From Nitrospiraceae bacterium (GTDB taxonomy: Bacteria > Nitrospirota > Nitrospiria > Nitrospirales > Nitrospiraceae): DNA of 64,000 bases. The stretch is taken from positions 1-64,000 of the forward strand of contig CAKKRK010000064.1 in assembly GCA_919902665.1 (NCBI GenBank). Direction: 5' to 3'. Position 1 is the first letter of the stretch; every line of letters starts with the position of its first letter. The notes under the pieces are model-generated. The model was not told the origin of the DNA and searched no databases. It worked only from the letters and a program-made list of their open reading frames with translations. Both the position numbers and the translations under genes were made by a program. Positions 51,843-61,321 of this stretch are shown here, piece by piece.

Positions 51843-53737
51843 AACAGTCAGCCACGAAACTCTTCCATTCCCTCTCGAGTCGATTTGGAGATCGAGTACT
51901 CAGGTACCGGTCGATTCTCGTTATTGGTGTGGAACTGCTATTGATTTTCGCAGCGAACCTGACTGCCTTTGCGTTGCGATTCGATGCGGATGCTCCTCCC
52001 GAGTATCGGAGGATCATGTGGGATTTTATGCCTGCCGTGCTGCTGATGTACGGTGCCGGTTTGTGGGTGTTTGGGATTCAGCGAGGGCTCTGGAGATATG
52101 TCGATCTTCGCGATCTCTGGAGAATTCTACTAGCCGCATCGAGCAGCTCCGCGGTGTTTTATGGGGTGATCCATCAACTTGGCGGCGTGACGCAGTATCC
52201 TCGATCCTTGATCATCCTGACGGGGCTGTTGACGGCGCTGTATTTAGCAGGGATCCGATTGGCTGTGCGGGGATTCCGCGAGTGGATTCAGATATTTGAT
52301 CCGGCCGCGCGCCGGGTTTTGATCGTCGGCGCAGGACATGCGGGTGAGCTGTTAGTCAGGGACATGTTGTACGACGCGAATTATCGCTGCTGCCCTGTGG
52401 GGTTCGTTGATGATGATCCGATCAAGCGCAAGATGAACATTCATGGGATTCCTATTGTGGGAGTCATTTCTGATATCAAGAAGGCTGCCGAACGGCTGAA
52501 CGTCGACGAGATCATTGTGGCCATTCCTTCCGGTTCCACAACCGTGAAGCAAAAGATTCTGGCTGCGTCAGAAGGTTGTTCAGTGCCGATCAAGACGTTA
52601 CCCGATGTCAAGCAATTACTCGGTGATCCTGTCTCTCTTCAGCACGTGCGGCCGATGAGTCTGGAAGATTTGCTGCAGCGTGAGCCGATCCAGACGGATC
52701 GCCAAGAACTATATCCTCTCATATCTGGGAAGACGTTGCTCGTCACTGGAGCGGGAGGTTCGATCGGATCGGAATTGTGCCGGCAGATCGCGCAGTACAA
52801 TCCTCAGTCACTCGTCTTGTTCGAACGGTATGAAAATGCGCTTCATTCGCTCATGCTGGAGTTGAAGGCAGCGTTCCCAGCCGTGAAGATCCTCCCAGTT
52901 ATCGGAGATGTCACGGTTCCCGACCGCGTGTCGGAGGTGTTCCAACAGGCCGGACCGGATATCGTGTTTCATGCTGCCGCACATAAGCATGTTCCACTGA
53001 TGGAGCTGAATCCGAAGGAGGCGATTCGCAACAATGTTCTCGGGACCCGTGTGGTCGCTGAAGCTGCTCTGAAAGCAGGTGTGGATCGATTCGTCTTGAT
53101 ATCCACCGATAAGGCCGTGAATCCATCGAGCGTTATGGGAGCGACCAAGCGGATTGCCGAGCATGTGATGCAGGAGTTTCAGCGAACAGGCTTGACCAAG
53201 TTTACGGTTGTGCGGTTCGGCAATGTATTGGGGAGCAACGGGAGTGTGGTGCCGCTGTTTTCTGAGCAAATCCGGAAGGGCGGTCCGGTGACCGTGACTC
53301 ATCCGGAGATCAAGCGATTTTTCATGACCATTCCGGAGGCGGTGCAGTTGGTGTTGCAGGCGAGTGTGATGGGGCAGGGTGGAGAGGTGTTCGTTCTTGA
53401 TATGGGGGAACAAATCAAAGTCGTCGATCTGGCGAGAAATATGATCGTGCTGGCCGGTCTGGTCCCGGATAAGGATATTCAGATAGTATTTGCCGGTTTG
53501 CGGCCAGGAGAAAAGTTGTACGAAGAACTATTTGAGGACAGTGTGCAAGTCGAGTCCACGACCCATCCCAAGATCCATCGAGCTGTGGGGACCCCGGTTC
53601 CTGTGGGCGAGCTGAGCGAATGGGTGGAGTCGTTGCCGACGATGCTCCCGAAAAGCGACGAAGAAGAACTGCTTCAAGATCTCAAGCGGCTTGTGCCGAG
53701 TTTTCAGTCGGTCTCGGCTCAACAGGTGTCCCGATAG
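51839..53737 (+). CDS. WbpM/CapD-type membrane-bound UDP-GlcNAc 4,6-dehydratase
   Basis: A long (632-residue) polysaccharide-locus SDR. Four hydrophobic segments (residues about 25-145) precede a CoA-binding-like Rossmann domain (RRVLIVGAGHAGELLVRDML, GFVDDDP) and the catalytic SDR domain from about residue 290: LVTGAGGSIGSELCRQIAQY and VFHAAAHKHVPLME. In ISTDKAVNPSSVMGATK the usual Tyr is Met, as in WbpM. It would make UDP-4-keto-6-deoxy-GlcNAc for the reductase at 45379. The start overlaps the preceding stop through ATGA. Confidence 0.9.
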   Translation: MKQSATKLFHSLSSRFGDRVLRYRSILVIGVELLLIFAANLTAFALRFDADAPPEYRRIMWDFMPAVLLMYGAGLWVFGIQRGLWRYVDLRDLWRILLAASSSSAVFYGVIHQLGGVTQYPRSLIILTGLLTALYLAGIRLAVRGFREWIQIFDPAARRVLIVGAGHAGELLVRDMLYDANYRCCPVGFVDDDPIKRKMNIHGIPIVGVISDIKKAAERLNVDEIIVAIPSGSTTVKQKILAASEGCSVPIKTLPDVKQLLGDPVSLQHVRPMSLEDLLQREPIQTDRQELYPLISGKTLLVTGAGGSIGSELCRQIAQYNPQSLVLFERYENALHSLMLELKAAFPAVKILPVIGDVTVPDRVSEVFQQAGPDIVFHAAAHKHVPLMELNPKEAIRNNVLGTRVVAEAALKAGVDRFVLISTDKAVNPSSVMGATKRIAEHVMQEFQRTGLTKFTVVRFGNVLGSNGSVVPLFSEQIRKGGPVTVTHPEIKRFFMTIPEAVQLVLQASVMGQGGEVFVLDMGEQIKVVDLARNMIVLAGLVPDKDIQIVFAGLRPGEKLYEELFEDSVQVESTTHPKIHRAVGTPVPVGELSEWVESLPTMLPKSDEEELLQDLKRLVPSFQSVSAQQVSR

Positions 53738-53806
53738 GTGCTGCTACCATTGATCGACGTCATTCACGCCTCGTCCGATTGCGGCGCATAAGCTCATAAG
53801 AGGAAG

Positions 53807-54880
53807 ATGAGTATCCTGGTCACCGGCGGAGCCGGATTTATCGGCGCCAACTTCGTTCTCGACTGGCTGGCACAACACGATGAGCTCATCATCAATCTTG
53901 ATAAGCTCACCTATGCAGGGAATCTGGAGAATCTTGCCAGCGTGGACGGAGATGCACGGCATATCTTTGTGCGAGGCGATATCGGTGACACGGCACGTGT
54001 CGACCGACTGTTACACGAGCATCGACCTCGTGCCGTCATCAATTTTGCCGCTGAAAGCCATGTCGATCGCTCCATCCACGGCCCTGGAGAATTCATTCAA
54101 ACGAATATTGTGGGCACGTTTCACCTGCTTGAATCTGTGCATGCCTATTGGGATGCACTGGAAGGTGAATCCAAAGCGTACTTCCGTTTTCTACATGTGT
54201 CCACCGACGAAGTGTACGGCTCGTTAACAAAAGATGCGCCGGCCTTTAACGAAACGAGTCGTTACGAGCCCAACAGCCCCTATTCGGCCAGCAAGGCGTC
54301 GAGTGATCATCTCGTGCGCGCGTACCATCACACCTACGGGCTGCCGGTACTCACAACCAACTGCTCCAATAACTACGGCCCGTACCATTTCCCCGAAAAA
54401 CTCATCCCGCTGGTTATCCACAATGCGCTGGCTGGCAAAGCCTTGCCTCTTTACGGTGACGGCCAACAAATCCGTGACTGGCTCTATGTCAAAGACCACT
54501 GCAGCGCCATACGCCGGGTGCTCGAAGCGGGACGTGTGGGTGAAACCTATAACGTCGGTGGCATGAATGAAAAAGCTAATCTCGAGGTTGTTCATGCTCT
54601 CTGCGACATTCTGGATGAACTTGCTCCACCAGCGACAAGCCACTTATCCCTGACCAGTTACCGATCCCTGATCACCTTCGTGAAAGATCGTCCCGGTCAC
54701 GATCGCCGCTATGCGATGGACACGAGCAAGCTTGAACGCGAACTGGGCTGGAGGCCTCGAGAGACGTTTGACACTGGCATCCGTAAGACGGTCGTGTGGT
54801 ATCTGGCGAATCAGCGCTGGGTGACCAACGTGACGAGTGGTGCATACCGCGAGTGGGTCAGTCGACACTATGGTGCCTGA
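53807..54880 (+). CDS. rfbB: dTDP-glucose 4,6-dehydratase
   Basis: RmlB of 357 residues. Cofactor motif [16 protein letters not shown], the characteristic [23 protein letters not shown], and the active-site STDEVYGSL with [14 protein letters not shown] (YxxxK) are all present, as is [14 protein letters not shown] clear GAGGAAG precedes ATG 53807. It converts dTDP-glucose to dTDP-4-keto-6-deoxyglucose, the second step of dTDP-L-rhamnose synthesis, and is followed directly by rfbD and rfbA. Confidence 0.96.
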   Translation: MSILVTGGAGFIGANFVLDWLAQHDELIINLDKLTYAGNLENLASVDGDARHIFVRGDIGDTARVDRLLHEHRPRAVINFAAESHVDRSIHGPGEFIQTNIVGTFHLLESVHAYWDALEGESKAYFRFLHVSTDEVYGSLTKDAPAFNETSRYEPNSPYSASKASSDHLVRAYHHTYGLPVLTTNCSNNYGPYHFPEKLIPLVIHNALAGKALPLYGDGQQIRDWLYVKDHCSAIRRVLEAGRVGETYNVGGMNEKANLEVVHALCDILDELAPPATSHLSLTSYRSLITFVKDRPGHDRRYAMDTSKLERELGWRPRETFDTGIRKTVVWYLANQRWVTNVTSGAYREWVSRHYGA

Positions 54881-54885
54881 ATAGG

Positions 54886-55782
54886 ATGAGGATCCTCGTA
54901 ACTGGCAAACATGGTCAGGTTGGTTTTGAATTGCAGCGAGCCCTAGCTCCCGTCGGTGAAGTCTGTGCTGTGGATCAGCTGGAATGTGATTTGTCTGATG
55001 CCGCGGCGCTTCGTGCATTAGTGCGGTCGTTCAAACCTCACGTGATCGTCAATCCGGCAGCATATACTGCAGTGGACAAAGCAGAATCAGAGCCTGAGCT
55101 TGCCCATGCCATCAATGCTGTCGCTCCTGGAGTGATGGGAGAAGAAGCAGCCAAAGGGAATGCATGGGTTGTCCATTATTCGACCGACTACGTCTTCGAT
55201 GGCACCAAGTTGGGTGCCTATGCTGAAGAGGATCTGACGAACCCCCTCAGTATCTATGGGCGAACCAAACGTGATGGCGAGATCGCGCTCCAAGCAAGTG
55301 GTGCTCGACACGTGATCTTTCGAACAAGCTGGGTGGTTGGGGCGCACGGCAGCAATTTTGCTAAAACTATTCTGCGATTGGCTGTGGAACGAGAAAGCTT
55401 GAATGTGGTGGCTGATCAACATGGTGCGCCAACGTCTGCCGCTTTATTAGCTGATGTGACGGCTCATTTGATTCGGCAAGGGCAGCATGAGGGAGACGAA
55501 GACTTTCCCTTTGGTTTGTATCATCTTGTGGCTAGCGGGGAGACGAACTGGTGTGACTATGCTCGGTTTGTCGTGTCGGAGGCCCTCGCCCTCGGTAAGT
55601 CGCTCAAGCTCTCGCCGGATTCCATCCGTGCGATTCCTTCATCGGACTATCCTACTGCCGCCACACGTCCTTCTAATTCACGAATGGATACTGGCAAGTT
55701 GCGTAGGACCTTTGGTTTTGAGTTGCCTGATTGGCAAAGTGGTATTCGACACATTCTTCAACAAGTTGTGGTGAAACCATGA
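54886..55782 (+). CDS. rfbD: dTDP-4-dehydrorhamnose reductase
   Basis: RmlD of 298 residues: [19 protein letters not shown], the [20 protein letters not shown] stretch, [10 protein letters not shown] and [14 protein letters not shown] (YxxxK), and [19 protein letters not shown]. It reduces dTDP-4-keto-L-rhamnose. ATG 54886 is five bases after the rfbB stop and has AGG just upstream; an in-frame ATG at 54796 lies deep in rfbB and is unlikely. The 3' end overlaps rfbA by ATGA. Confidence 0.95.
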   Translation: MRILVTGKHGQVGFELQRALAPVGEVCAVDQLECDLSDAAALRALVRSFKPHVIVNPAAYTAVDKAESEPELAHAINAVAPGVMGEEAAKGNAWVVHYSTDYVFDGTKLGAYAEEDLTNPLSIYGRTKRDGEIALQASGARHVIFRTSWVVGAHGSNFAKTILRLAVERESLNVVADQHGAPTSAALLADVTAHLIRQGQHEGDEDFPFGLYHLVASGETNWCDYARFVVSEALALGKSLKLSPDSIRAIPSSDYPTAATRPSNSRMDTGKLRRTFGFELPDWQSGIRHILQQVVVKP

Positions 55783-56666
55783 TCGCACGCAAAGGCATCA
55801 TCCTCGCTGGTGGAACAGGGAGCCGCTTGCATCCGGCCACACTCGCGATCAGCAAACAATTGTTGCCGGTGTTTGACAAGCCGATGATCTATTACCCGCT
55901 CAGCACGCTCATGCTGGCCGGGATTCGGGACATCCTCATTATCTCCACGCCCCAGGATACCCCTCGGTTTGAACAGCTTCTGGGAAGCGGGAACCAGTGG
56001 GGGTTGAATATTCACTATGCTGTACAGCCATCTCCCGATGGTCTTGCGCAAGCGTTCATCATCGGAGAATCCTTCATCGGAGATGATCTTTCAGCCCTGG
56101 TATTGGGCGATAACATCTTTTATGGCCATGATTTTCATCGATTGCTGGACAATGCGATGATCCGCACCGAAGGCGCGAGCGTGTTTGCGTACCATGTGCA
56201 GGATCCGGAGCGCTACGGGGTTGTCGATTTCGATTTAGGAGGAAAGGTCCGTTCACTGGAAGAAAAACCCAAACAACCGAAATCCAACTATGCCGTAACC
56301 GGTCTCTACTTCTACGATCAACAGGTGGTTGACCTGGCCAAAAGCCTGAGACCTTCCCTACGAGGTGAATTGGAGATTACGGACCTGAACCGCATTTACC
56401 TGGAACAAGGACAGCTGAATGTCGAAGTCATGGGCCGAGGCTATGCTTGGCTGGATACTGGGACCCATGAATCGCTGCTCGACGCCAGCCAGTTTATTGC
56501 CACACTGGAAAACCGGCAAGGCTTAAAGGTGGCGTGTCCGGAAGAAATCGCCTACAGGCAACAGTGGATTAACGCTGCCCAATTGATAGCACTCGCGCAG
56601 CCATTGGCTAAGAATGGCTACGGGCAATACCTGCTGCGGGTGCTTGAAGAAAAGCTGTTTTCTTGA
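55779..56666 (+). CDS. rfbA: Glucose-1-phosphate thymidylyltransferase
   Basis: RmlA of 295 residues. [20 protein letters not shown] carries the GxGxRL signature, followed by [33 protein letters not shown] (metal site), [20 protein letters not shown] and the [18 protein letters not shown] segment. It makes dTDP-glucose. The order rfbB-rfbD-rfbA is complete, but no rfbC (RmlC, 3,5-epimerase) follows. The next gene begins some 270 bases later on an unrelated pathway. Confidence 0.96.
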   Translation: MIARKGIILAGGTGSRLHPATLAISKQLLPVFDKPMIYYPLSTLMLAGIRDILIISTPQDTPRFEQLLGSGNQWGLNIHYAVQPSPDGLAQAFIIGESFIGDDLSALVLGDNIFYGHDFHRLLDNAMIRTEGASVFAYHVQDPERYGVVDFDLGGKVRSLEEKPKQPKSNYAVTGLYFYDQQVVDLAKSLRPSLRGELEITDLNRIYLEQGQLNVEVMGRGYAWLDTGTHESLLDASQFIATLENRQGLKVACPEEIAYRQQWINAAQLIALAQPLAKNGYGQYLLRVLEEKLFS

Positions 56667-56869
56667 TGCAATCAACTTGATGAAGCACCCATAAAGTGTG
56701 ACTCCCCGAACCCGAAGTTTGTGGTGGAGATCGCTGGTGTTTCTTCAAGAGTATCAATCTGCAAATTAGAAGGGCCAGGGGGACTGTAGATTTTGTGCGG
56801 TGTAACCACCCTGTTCGGTCAATAACGTGATGCTTGTCTCGCTGTGGACCGGCTGGTCATGTTTTTATT

Positions 56870-56897
56870 TTGCAATGTCCTGCCTGTCGGGTATGAT
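56870..56897 (+). promoter_or_regulatory. Sigma-70-like promoter for kdsC
   Basis: TTGCAA (56870-56875) and TATGAT (56892-56897) are separated by 16 bases, with four of six and five of six consensus matches. They lie at the end of a 269-base gap (56667-56935) that is otherwise without recognisable features, just before the kdsC-manC genes. The transcript would begin near 56904, which argues against a kdsC start at 56903. Confidence 0.5.
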
Positions 56898-56935
56898 AGG
56901 TTTTGTCGAAGCTTCTCTGTGTAGGTCTCTTAGTC

Positions 56936-57490
56936 TTGGCGATTAAACCCACAACACGAAACTCCGCAAGCCGGTGGCCGTCCCGCACTCTACTCAAAGG
57001 GATCCGTCTATTTGCCACGGATGTGGACGGAGTGCTTACCGATGCCGGCATGTACTATTCCGAATCGGGCGATGAATGGAAAAAGTTCAACACCCGAGAT
57101 GGAATGGGGATCAAACTGCTGCAGAGGGCCGGCCTCATTACGGCAATTGTGACGCAAGAACGAACCAGGCTGGTTGCTCGACGGGCGGAAAAACTTGCCA
57201 TCCCTGAGTTGCATCAAGGAGTCATGGACAAGTTGTCGGTGATTCGTGATATGGCCACGCGACATGGCCTCTCTCTCAGGGAAGTCGCGTATATTGGTGA
57301 TGATGTCAACGACATTGAGGCATTGCAGGCAGTGGGATTCTCAGCAGCTCCGGCGGATGGGCTTCCACAAGTCTTGAAGGTCGTCGACTACGTATGTCGA
57401 CAGAAGGGTGGGGAGGGGGCGGTGAGGGAACTCGCAGAAATGATACTCCTTTCTCATCCTGGGTCGAAGAACACGAACAAGTGGCGTTGA
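56936..57490 (+). CDS. kdsC: Kdo-8-phosphate phosphatase (KdsC, HAD family)
   Basis: A HAD phosphatase of about 184 residues. FATDVDGVLTDAGMYY holds both catalytic Asp, FNTRDGMGIKLLQRAGL is the KdsC-specific segment, and YIGDDVNDIEALQAVG is motif IV. It removes phosphate from Kdo-8-P to give Kdo for WaaA. The start is uncertain: TTG 56936 fits the promoter position, while TTG 56903 would overlap the predicted transcription start. The C-terminus GGEGAVRELAEMIL is standard for the family. It lies 10 bases before manC. Confidence 0.88.
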   Translation: MAIKPTTRNSASRWPSRTLLKGIRLFATDVDGVLTDAGMYYSESGDEWKKFNTRDGMGIKLLQRAGLITAIVTQERTRLVARRAEKLAIPELHQGVMDKLSVIRDMATRHGLSLREVAYIGDDVNDIEALQAVGFSAAPADGLPQVLKVVDYVCRQKGGEGAVRELAEMILLSHPGSKNTNKWR

Positions 57491-57499
57491 GAGGGAGGC

Positions 57500-58948
57500 A
57501 TGGCTCGTACATACCCACTATATCCGGTGATCATGGCGGGGGGGAGCGGGACTCGATTTTGGCCCTTAAGCCGTCATCTATTTCCGAAGCAACTCTTACG
57601 GATCGGTGGCGAGCACACGTTGATTCAGCAGACAATGCGACGTGTCCTCGGTTGCGCGCCAGCCGCCAACGTGCTTATTTCAACGAATGCGGCGCAAGCT
57701 GATCTCATTCGAACGCAACTGATTGACTGGAAAGAGGACCTCACGAACGGATTTCTCCTCGAACCAGAAGGTCGCAACACGGCACCTGCGATCGCGCTTG
57801 CCGCTCTTGAAGTGTCGGCACGCGACCCGGATGGTCTCATGCTGGTAGTTCCCGCCGATCATGTGGTGACGGGGCAGCGTGACTTCGAAGCAGCGGTTCA
57901 ATTGGCCGCACAATTAGCTGCGGAAGGCTACCTGGTGACGTTTGGGATCAAGCCGATTCGACCGGAAACCGGGTATGGCTATATCAAACCGAAAAACAAG
58001 GCTCTGTTGGGTGTGCGGGGTAAATTGCGAGGGTATCGCGTCCAAAAGTTCGTGGAGAAGCCCAATGCGACGAAGGCCGCTAAGTACCTGAAGGCGGGTG
58101 ACTATTTTTGGAATAGCGGCATGTTTGTCTGGCGTGCCGCGACGATTGTGGAAGAGATCCGCCGGCATCAGCCGGCCATTGCGACCGCGATGGATCGAAT
58201 CAGGGAGCTGAAAGTGAGCGGGGCATCCACGCAGGTGATTGATGACGTTTATCGCGCGATCAAGCCGGTTTCAATCGACAACGGTGTCATGGAGCAGTCC
58301 TCGAAGGCGGCCGTGGTGCCAGTGATGTTTAAGTGGTCCGATGTCGGGAGTTGGGGCAGTCTGGACGAAGTGGCGGAGAAGAATAAGGCCGGCAATGTGG
58401 TGATCGGACGAGTGGTCGATCTGGAGAGTACGCGCTCGATCGTCTATGCGGATCGGCGTGTCGTCGCAACGATCGGGTTACAAGATATGGTGGTGGTAGA
58501 TACCCCCGATGCGACGTTGGTGTGCCCCAAAGCGCGGGCGCAGGATGTGAAGAAGATCGTCGATATTCTGAAGCAGCAGCAAGCCCCTGAACATTTGGAA
58601 CACCTGACGGTTCAGCGGCCGTGGGGATCGTACACCGTGTTGGAAGAGGGGCCTGGGTTCAAAGTGAAACGCGTCACGGTAAGTCCCGGAGGCCGTCTTT
58701 CGCTCCAACTCCATCGCCAACGCAGTGAGCACTGGGTTGTGATAGCTGGGACAGCGCGTGTCACGAGAGGAGAAGAAATCTTTGATTTGCAGGTCGGACA
58801 AAGTACGGCGATTCCGATGAAGACACAGCATCGACTAGAAAATCCAGGGAAAGAGATCGTGCATATCATCGAAGTACAGAACGGACCGTATCTTGGTGAG
58901 GATGATATTGTGCGGTTTAAGGATGATTACGGACGTGCGAAAAACTGA
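57500..58948 (+). CDS. manC: Mannose-1-phosphate guanylyltransferase / mannose-6-phosphate isomerase
   Basis: A bifunctional type II enzyme of 482 residues. The N-terminal pyrophosphorylase shows IMAGGSGTRFWPLSR and the conserved FVEKPNATKAAKYL. The C-terminal cupin isomerase (residues about 360-475) shows RPWGSYTVLEEGPGFKVKR and LSLQLHRQRSEHWVVIAGTA, with the metal-binding His retained. It makes GDP-mannose, the precursor for the fcl branch and perhaps for the 4,6-dehydratase at 18147. ATG 57500 follows GAGGGAGG. Confidence 0.95.
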   Translation: MARTYPLYPVIMAGGSGTRFWPLSRHLFPKQLLRIGGEHTLIQQTMRRVLGCAPAANVLISTNAAQADLIRTQLIDWKEDLTNGFLLEPEGRNTAPAIALAALEVSARDPDGLMLVVPADHVVTGQRDFEAAVQLAAQLAAEGYLVTFGIKPIRPETGYGYIKPKNKALLGVRGKLRGYRVQKFVEKPNATKAAKYLKAGDYFWNSGMFVWRAATIVEEIRRHQPAIATAMDRIRELKVSGASTQVIDDVYRAIKPVSIDNGVMEQSSKAAVVPVMFKWSDVGSWGSLDEVAEKNKAGNVVIGRVVDLESTRSIVYADRRVVATIGLQDMVVVDTPDATLVCPKARAQDVKKIVDILKQQQAPEHLEHLTVQRPWGSYTVLEEGPGFKVKRVTVSPGGRLSLQLHRQRSEHWVVIAGTARVTRGEEIFDLQVGQSTAIPMKTQHRLENPGKEIVHIIEVQNGPYLGEDDIVRFKDDYGRAKN

Positions 58949-59041
58949 ACGGAAAAAGTCATACAGTCACTCCCACTAGGCTTTCAACTTTACGACTTTC
59001 AGACTTGAAGACTGTGCAACAAGAGGACTGAACGAGGAACT

Positions 59042-60442
59042 ATGGGTTTGTTTCGCGAATACGATCTGAGAGGAATTGTCGGCAGCGAATTGACCGGAGA
59101 TCTGGCTGAGCGGGTGGGCCGTGCTTACGCCACGTACGGGGTGAAGCGTGGAGTGAAGACGATCAGCCTGGGGCGTGACGGGCGGCTCAGTTCTCCGTCC
59201 TTGCACAAGGCGCTGCTCAAGGGACTGCTCGCGGGCGGACTCGATGTGATCGATATCGGGATTTGCACCTCACCACTCGTGTATTTTTCTTTGTTCACGC
59301 TGCCGGTCGGCGGCGGTATCATGATTACCGGAAGCCACAATGCGGCGGAATATAACGGCTTTAAGATCTGTGTCGGTCAGTCAGCTATTTATGGAAATGA
59401 AATTCAGGAACTTCGAAGGGTGATGGAAGCAGGGGAATTCGTATCGGGGAACGGTCGTCTCTCCGAGCATCCAATTATTCCTGACTATCTGGCGTACCTC
59501 CAGAAAAGCTTCTCTCATGTCGACGCAAACCGGCTGCATGTCGTGATCGATAGTGGAAACGGCGCAGCGTCTCTGATTGCCAAACAAGCTCTTGAATTGC
59601 TGGGTTGTAAAGTGACCGGGTTGTATTGCGATCTTGACGGACGCTTTCCTAACCATCATCCGGATCCTACGGTGCTTGAAAATCTCGCTGACCTCATGCA
59701 GGCCGTGAAAAGTCACCGAGCTGACGTAGGGATCGGATATGACGGGGATGCGGACCGAATCGGGGCGATTGATGAGCAAGGGGAGGTGCTGTGGGGTGAC
59801 CGTTTGTTAGTCATCTATTCGCGGGAGATCCTGGCCGCAAAACCAGGCAGTACGATTATTTCTGAAGTCAAGGCGTCGCAAAGTCTCTATGACGATATTG
59901 CCAAGCGAGGCGGACGTGGGATCATGTGGAAGACTGGCCATTCGCTGATCAAGGCAAAGATGAAAGAGGAATCGGCGGTATTGGCCGGTGAAATGTCCGG
60001 ACACATGTTCTTTGCGGATCGATATTTTGGGTACGACGATGCGGTCTATGCGTCTTGTCGCCTTGTTGAAATCCTGGCGAAGACCCAACATCCGCTTTCC
60101 ACGTTAGTCGCCGACTTACCCAAAACGGTGGTGACTCCAGAGATACGGGTGGACCTTCCTGATACGGTCAAATTCAACGTCGTGGAGCGGGTTCGCCTGA
60201 GATTCTCGGAGTATTTGCAGAGCAAGCAAGGCCTTGGGCCGAGCAAACTGGTGCTGCGAGACCTCATTACGATCGACGGTGTCCGTGGGATATTTGATGA
60301 TGGATGGGGGCTCATCCGTGCCTCCAACACGCAACCAGCCTTGGTGCTCAGATTTGAGGCGACGTCCTCTGCACAGCTGAACCTCATTCGAGCGATCGTC
60401 GAGGAGGAACTCCTGGAGGCGAAACGAGCGGTCGGGTGTTAG
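59042..60442 (+). CDS. Phosphomannomutase/phosphoglucomutase (AlgC/ManB family)
   Basis: A 466-residue hexose phosphate mutase with FREYDLRGIVG at the start. The phosphoserine loop is MITGSHNAAEYNGFK, where Ala stands for the usual Pro after Asn. The Mg-binding IGYDGDADRIGAID, the sugar-binding GEMSGHMFF and the phosphate-binding RASNTQPALVLRFEA complete it. It interconverts mannose-6- and mannose-1-phosphate for ManC and possibly the glucose phosphates for RfbA. The 93 bases before it carry only a ribosome site (ACGAGGAACT). Confidence 0.92.
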   Translation: MGLFREYDLRGIVGSELTGDLAERVGRAYATYGVKRGVKTISLGRDGRLSSPSLHKALLKGLLAGGLDVIDIGICTSPLVYFSLFTLPVGGGIMITGSHNAAEYNGFKICVGQSAIYGNEIQELRRVMEAGEFVSGNGRLSEHPIIPDYLAYLQKSFSHVDANRLHVVIDSGNGAASLIAKQALELLGCKVTGLYCDLDGRFPNHHPDPTVLENLADLMQAVKSHRADVGIGYDGDADRIGAIDEQGEVLWGDRLLVIYSREILAAKPGSTIISEVKASQSLYDDIAKRGGRGIMWKTGHSLIKAKMKEESAVLAGEMSGHMFFADRYFGYDDAVYASCRLVEILAKTQHPLSTLVADLPKTVVTPEIRVDLPDTVKFNVVERVRLRFSEYLQSKQGLGPSKLVLRDLITIDGVRGIFDDGWGLIRASNTQPALVLRFEATSSAQLNLIRAIVEEELLEAKRAVGC

Positions 60443-60486
60443 TGGCTGCCATGGTCTGGCCCGATCGAATTCCCGATGTCTCCCGC

Positions 60487-61272
60487 ATGTGCCGCTCTGC
60501 TTTGATTGTAGTTGCCGTGTTGCTCCTGCTCTTATCTACTGGTTCAATTGAAGCTCACGCTCAAAGTGAACTCAAGCGTCCTTTTCAGGTTGGTGAACGG
60601 CTGACCTATGAGGTGTCCTGGCTCAATATGACAGCTGCGATTGCTGTGATGGAAGTGGCTCAGATGGCGGGCCCGAACGATCGATCGGTTGCCAAGTTGG
60701 TGGGAACGGCGCATTCGACACCGATCATCACGAAGTTCTTTCCGGTGGATAATCGAGTTGAGTCGGAGCTGGATCTGGAGTCACTGGCTCCGGATCATAT
60801 GACCTTTCGTCGGCGCGAAGGGAGAAAGAAAGAAGATATCGAGTATGTCTTCCATCAAAAAGAAGGCATGGTCACGGCTGTCAGAGGAGGTGCGACGGAG
60901 TCGCTTCCTATCCCAGCCGGGACACAGGACATCATCTCATGCTTGTACTATACGCGGACAGTCTTGCCACCGAATCCGGGGACTTCACTGAAAATGAACG
61001 TGTACCACGATAAGAAGAATCGCCCGGTCGAAGTTCTTGTCGAGGCGATCGAGACCATTGAAGGGGCCTGGGGAAAGGCAGAGACGGTTCGGGTATTGGT
61101 GATCATGCCGTTCCATGGGCTGTTCATGAATCAGGGGAACATCCGCGTGTGGGTTACCAACGATGACAGGAAGACTCCTCTTCGGATGAAGGCGAAGGTC
61201 GTGCTTGGGTCCATTGTCGCTGATTTGGTGGACGGCTTTCCGGAAACCGCTTCTCCAAAGCAAGAGTATTGA
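60487..61272 (+). CDS. DUF3108 domain-containing envelope protein
   Basis: A protein of about 261 residues in the DUF3108 family (function unknown). ATG 60487 gives a clean signal peptide (RSALIVVAVLLLLLSTG, then a likely cleavage after EAHAQ); GTG 60436 is an alternative in frame and overlaps the mutase stop. The mature part starts PFQVGERLTYEVSWLNMTAA, the family signature, and has YYTRTVLPPNPGTSLKMNVY and RVWVTNDDRKTPLRMKAK. It is exported to the periplasm. The link to the neighbouring sugar-phosphate enzymes is only positional. Confidence 0.83.
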   Translation: MCRSALIVVAVLLLLLSTGSIEAHAQSELKRPFQVGERLTYEVSWLNMTAAIAVMEVAQMAGPNDRSVAKLVGTAHSTPIITKFFPVDNRVESELDLESLAPDHMTFRRREGRKKEDIEYVFHQKEGMVTAVRGGATESLPIPAGTQDIISCLYYTRTVLPPNPGTSLKMNVYHDKKNRPVEVLVEAIETIEGAWGKAETVRVLVIMPFHGLFMNQGNIRVWVTNDDRKTPLRMKAKVVLGSIVADLVDGFPETASPKQEY

Positions 61273-61282
61273 ACATCGATTG

Positions 61283-61311
61283 TTGTTCGCACGGGTCAAA
61301 CCCGCTATACT
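61283..61311 (+). promoter_or_regulatory. Candidate promoter for fbp with an inverted repeat in the spacer
   Basis: TTGTTC (61283-61288) and TATACT (61306-61311) are 17 bases apart. The spacer contains the perfect inverted repeat CGGGT-CAA-ACCCG (61292-61304), a plausible operator. The predicted transcript start is only a few bases before the fbp ATG at 61322, so the mRNA would be almost leaderless. Confidence 0.35.
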
Positions 61312-61321
61312 GATCGTCATT

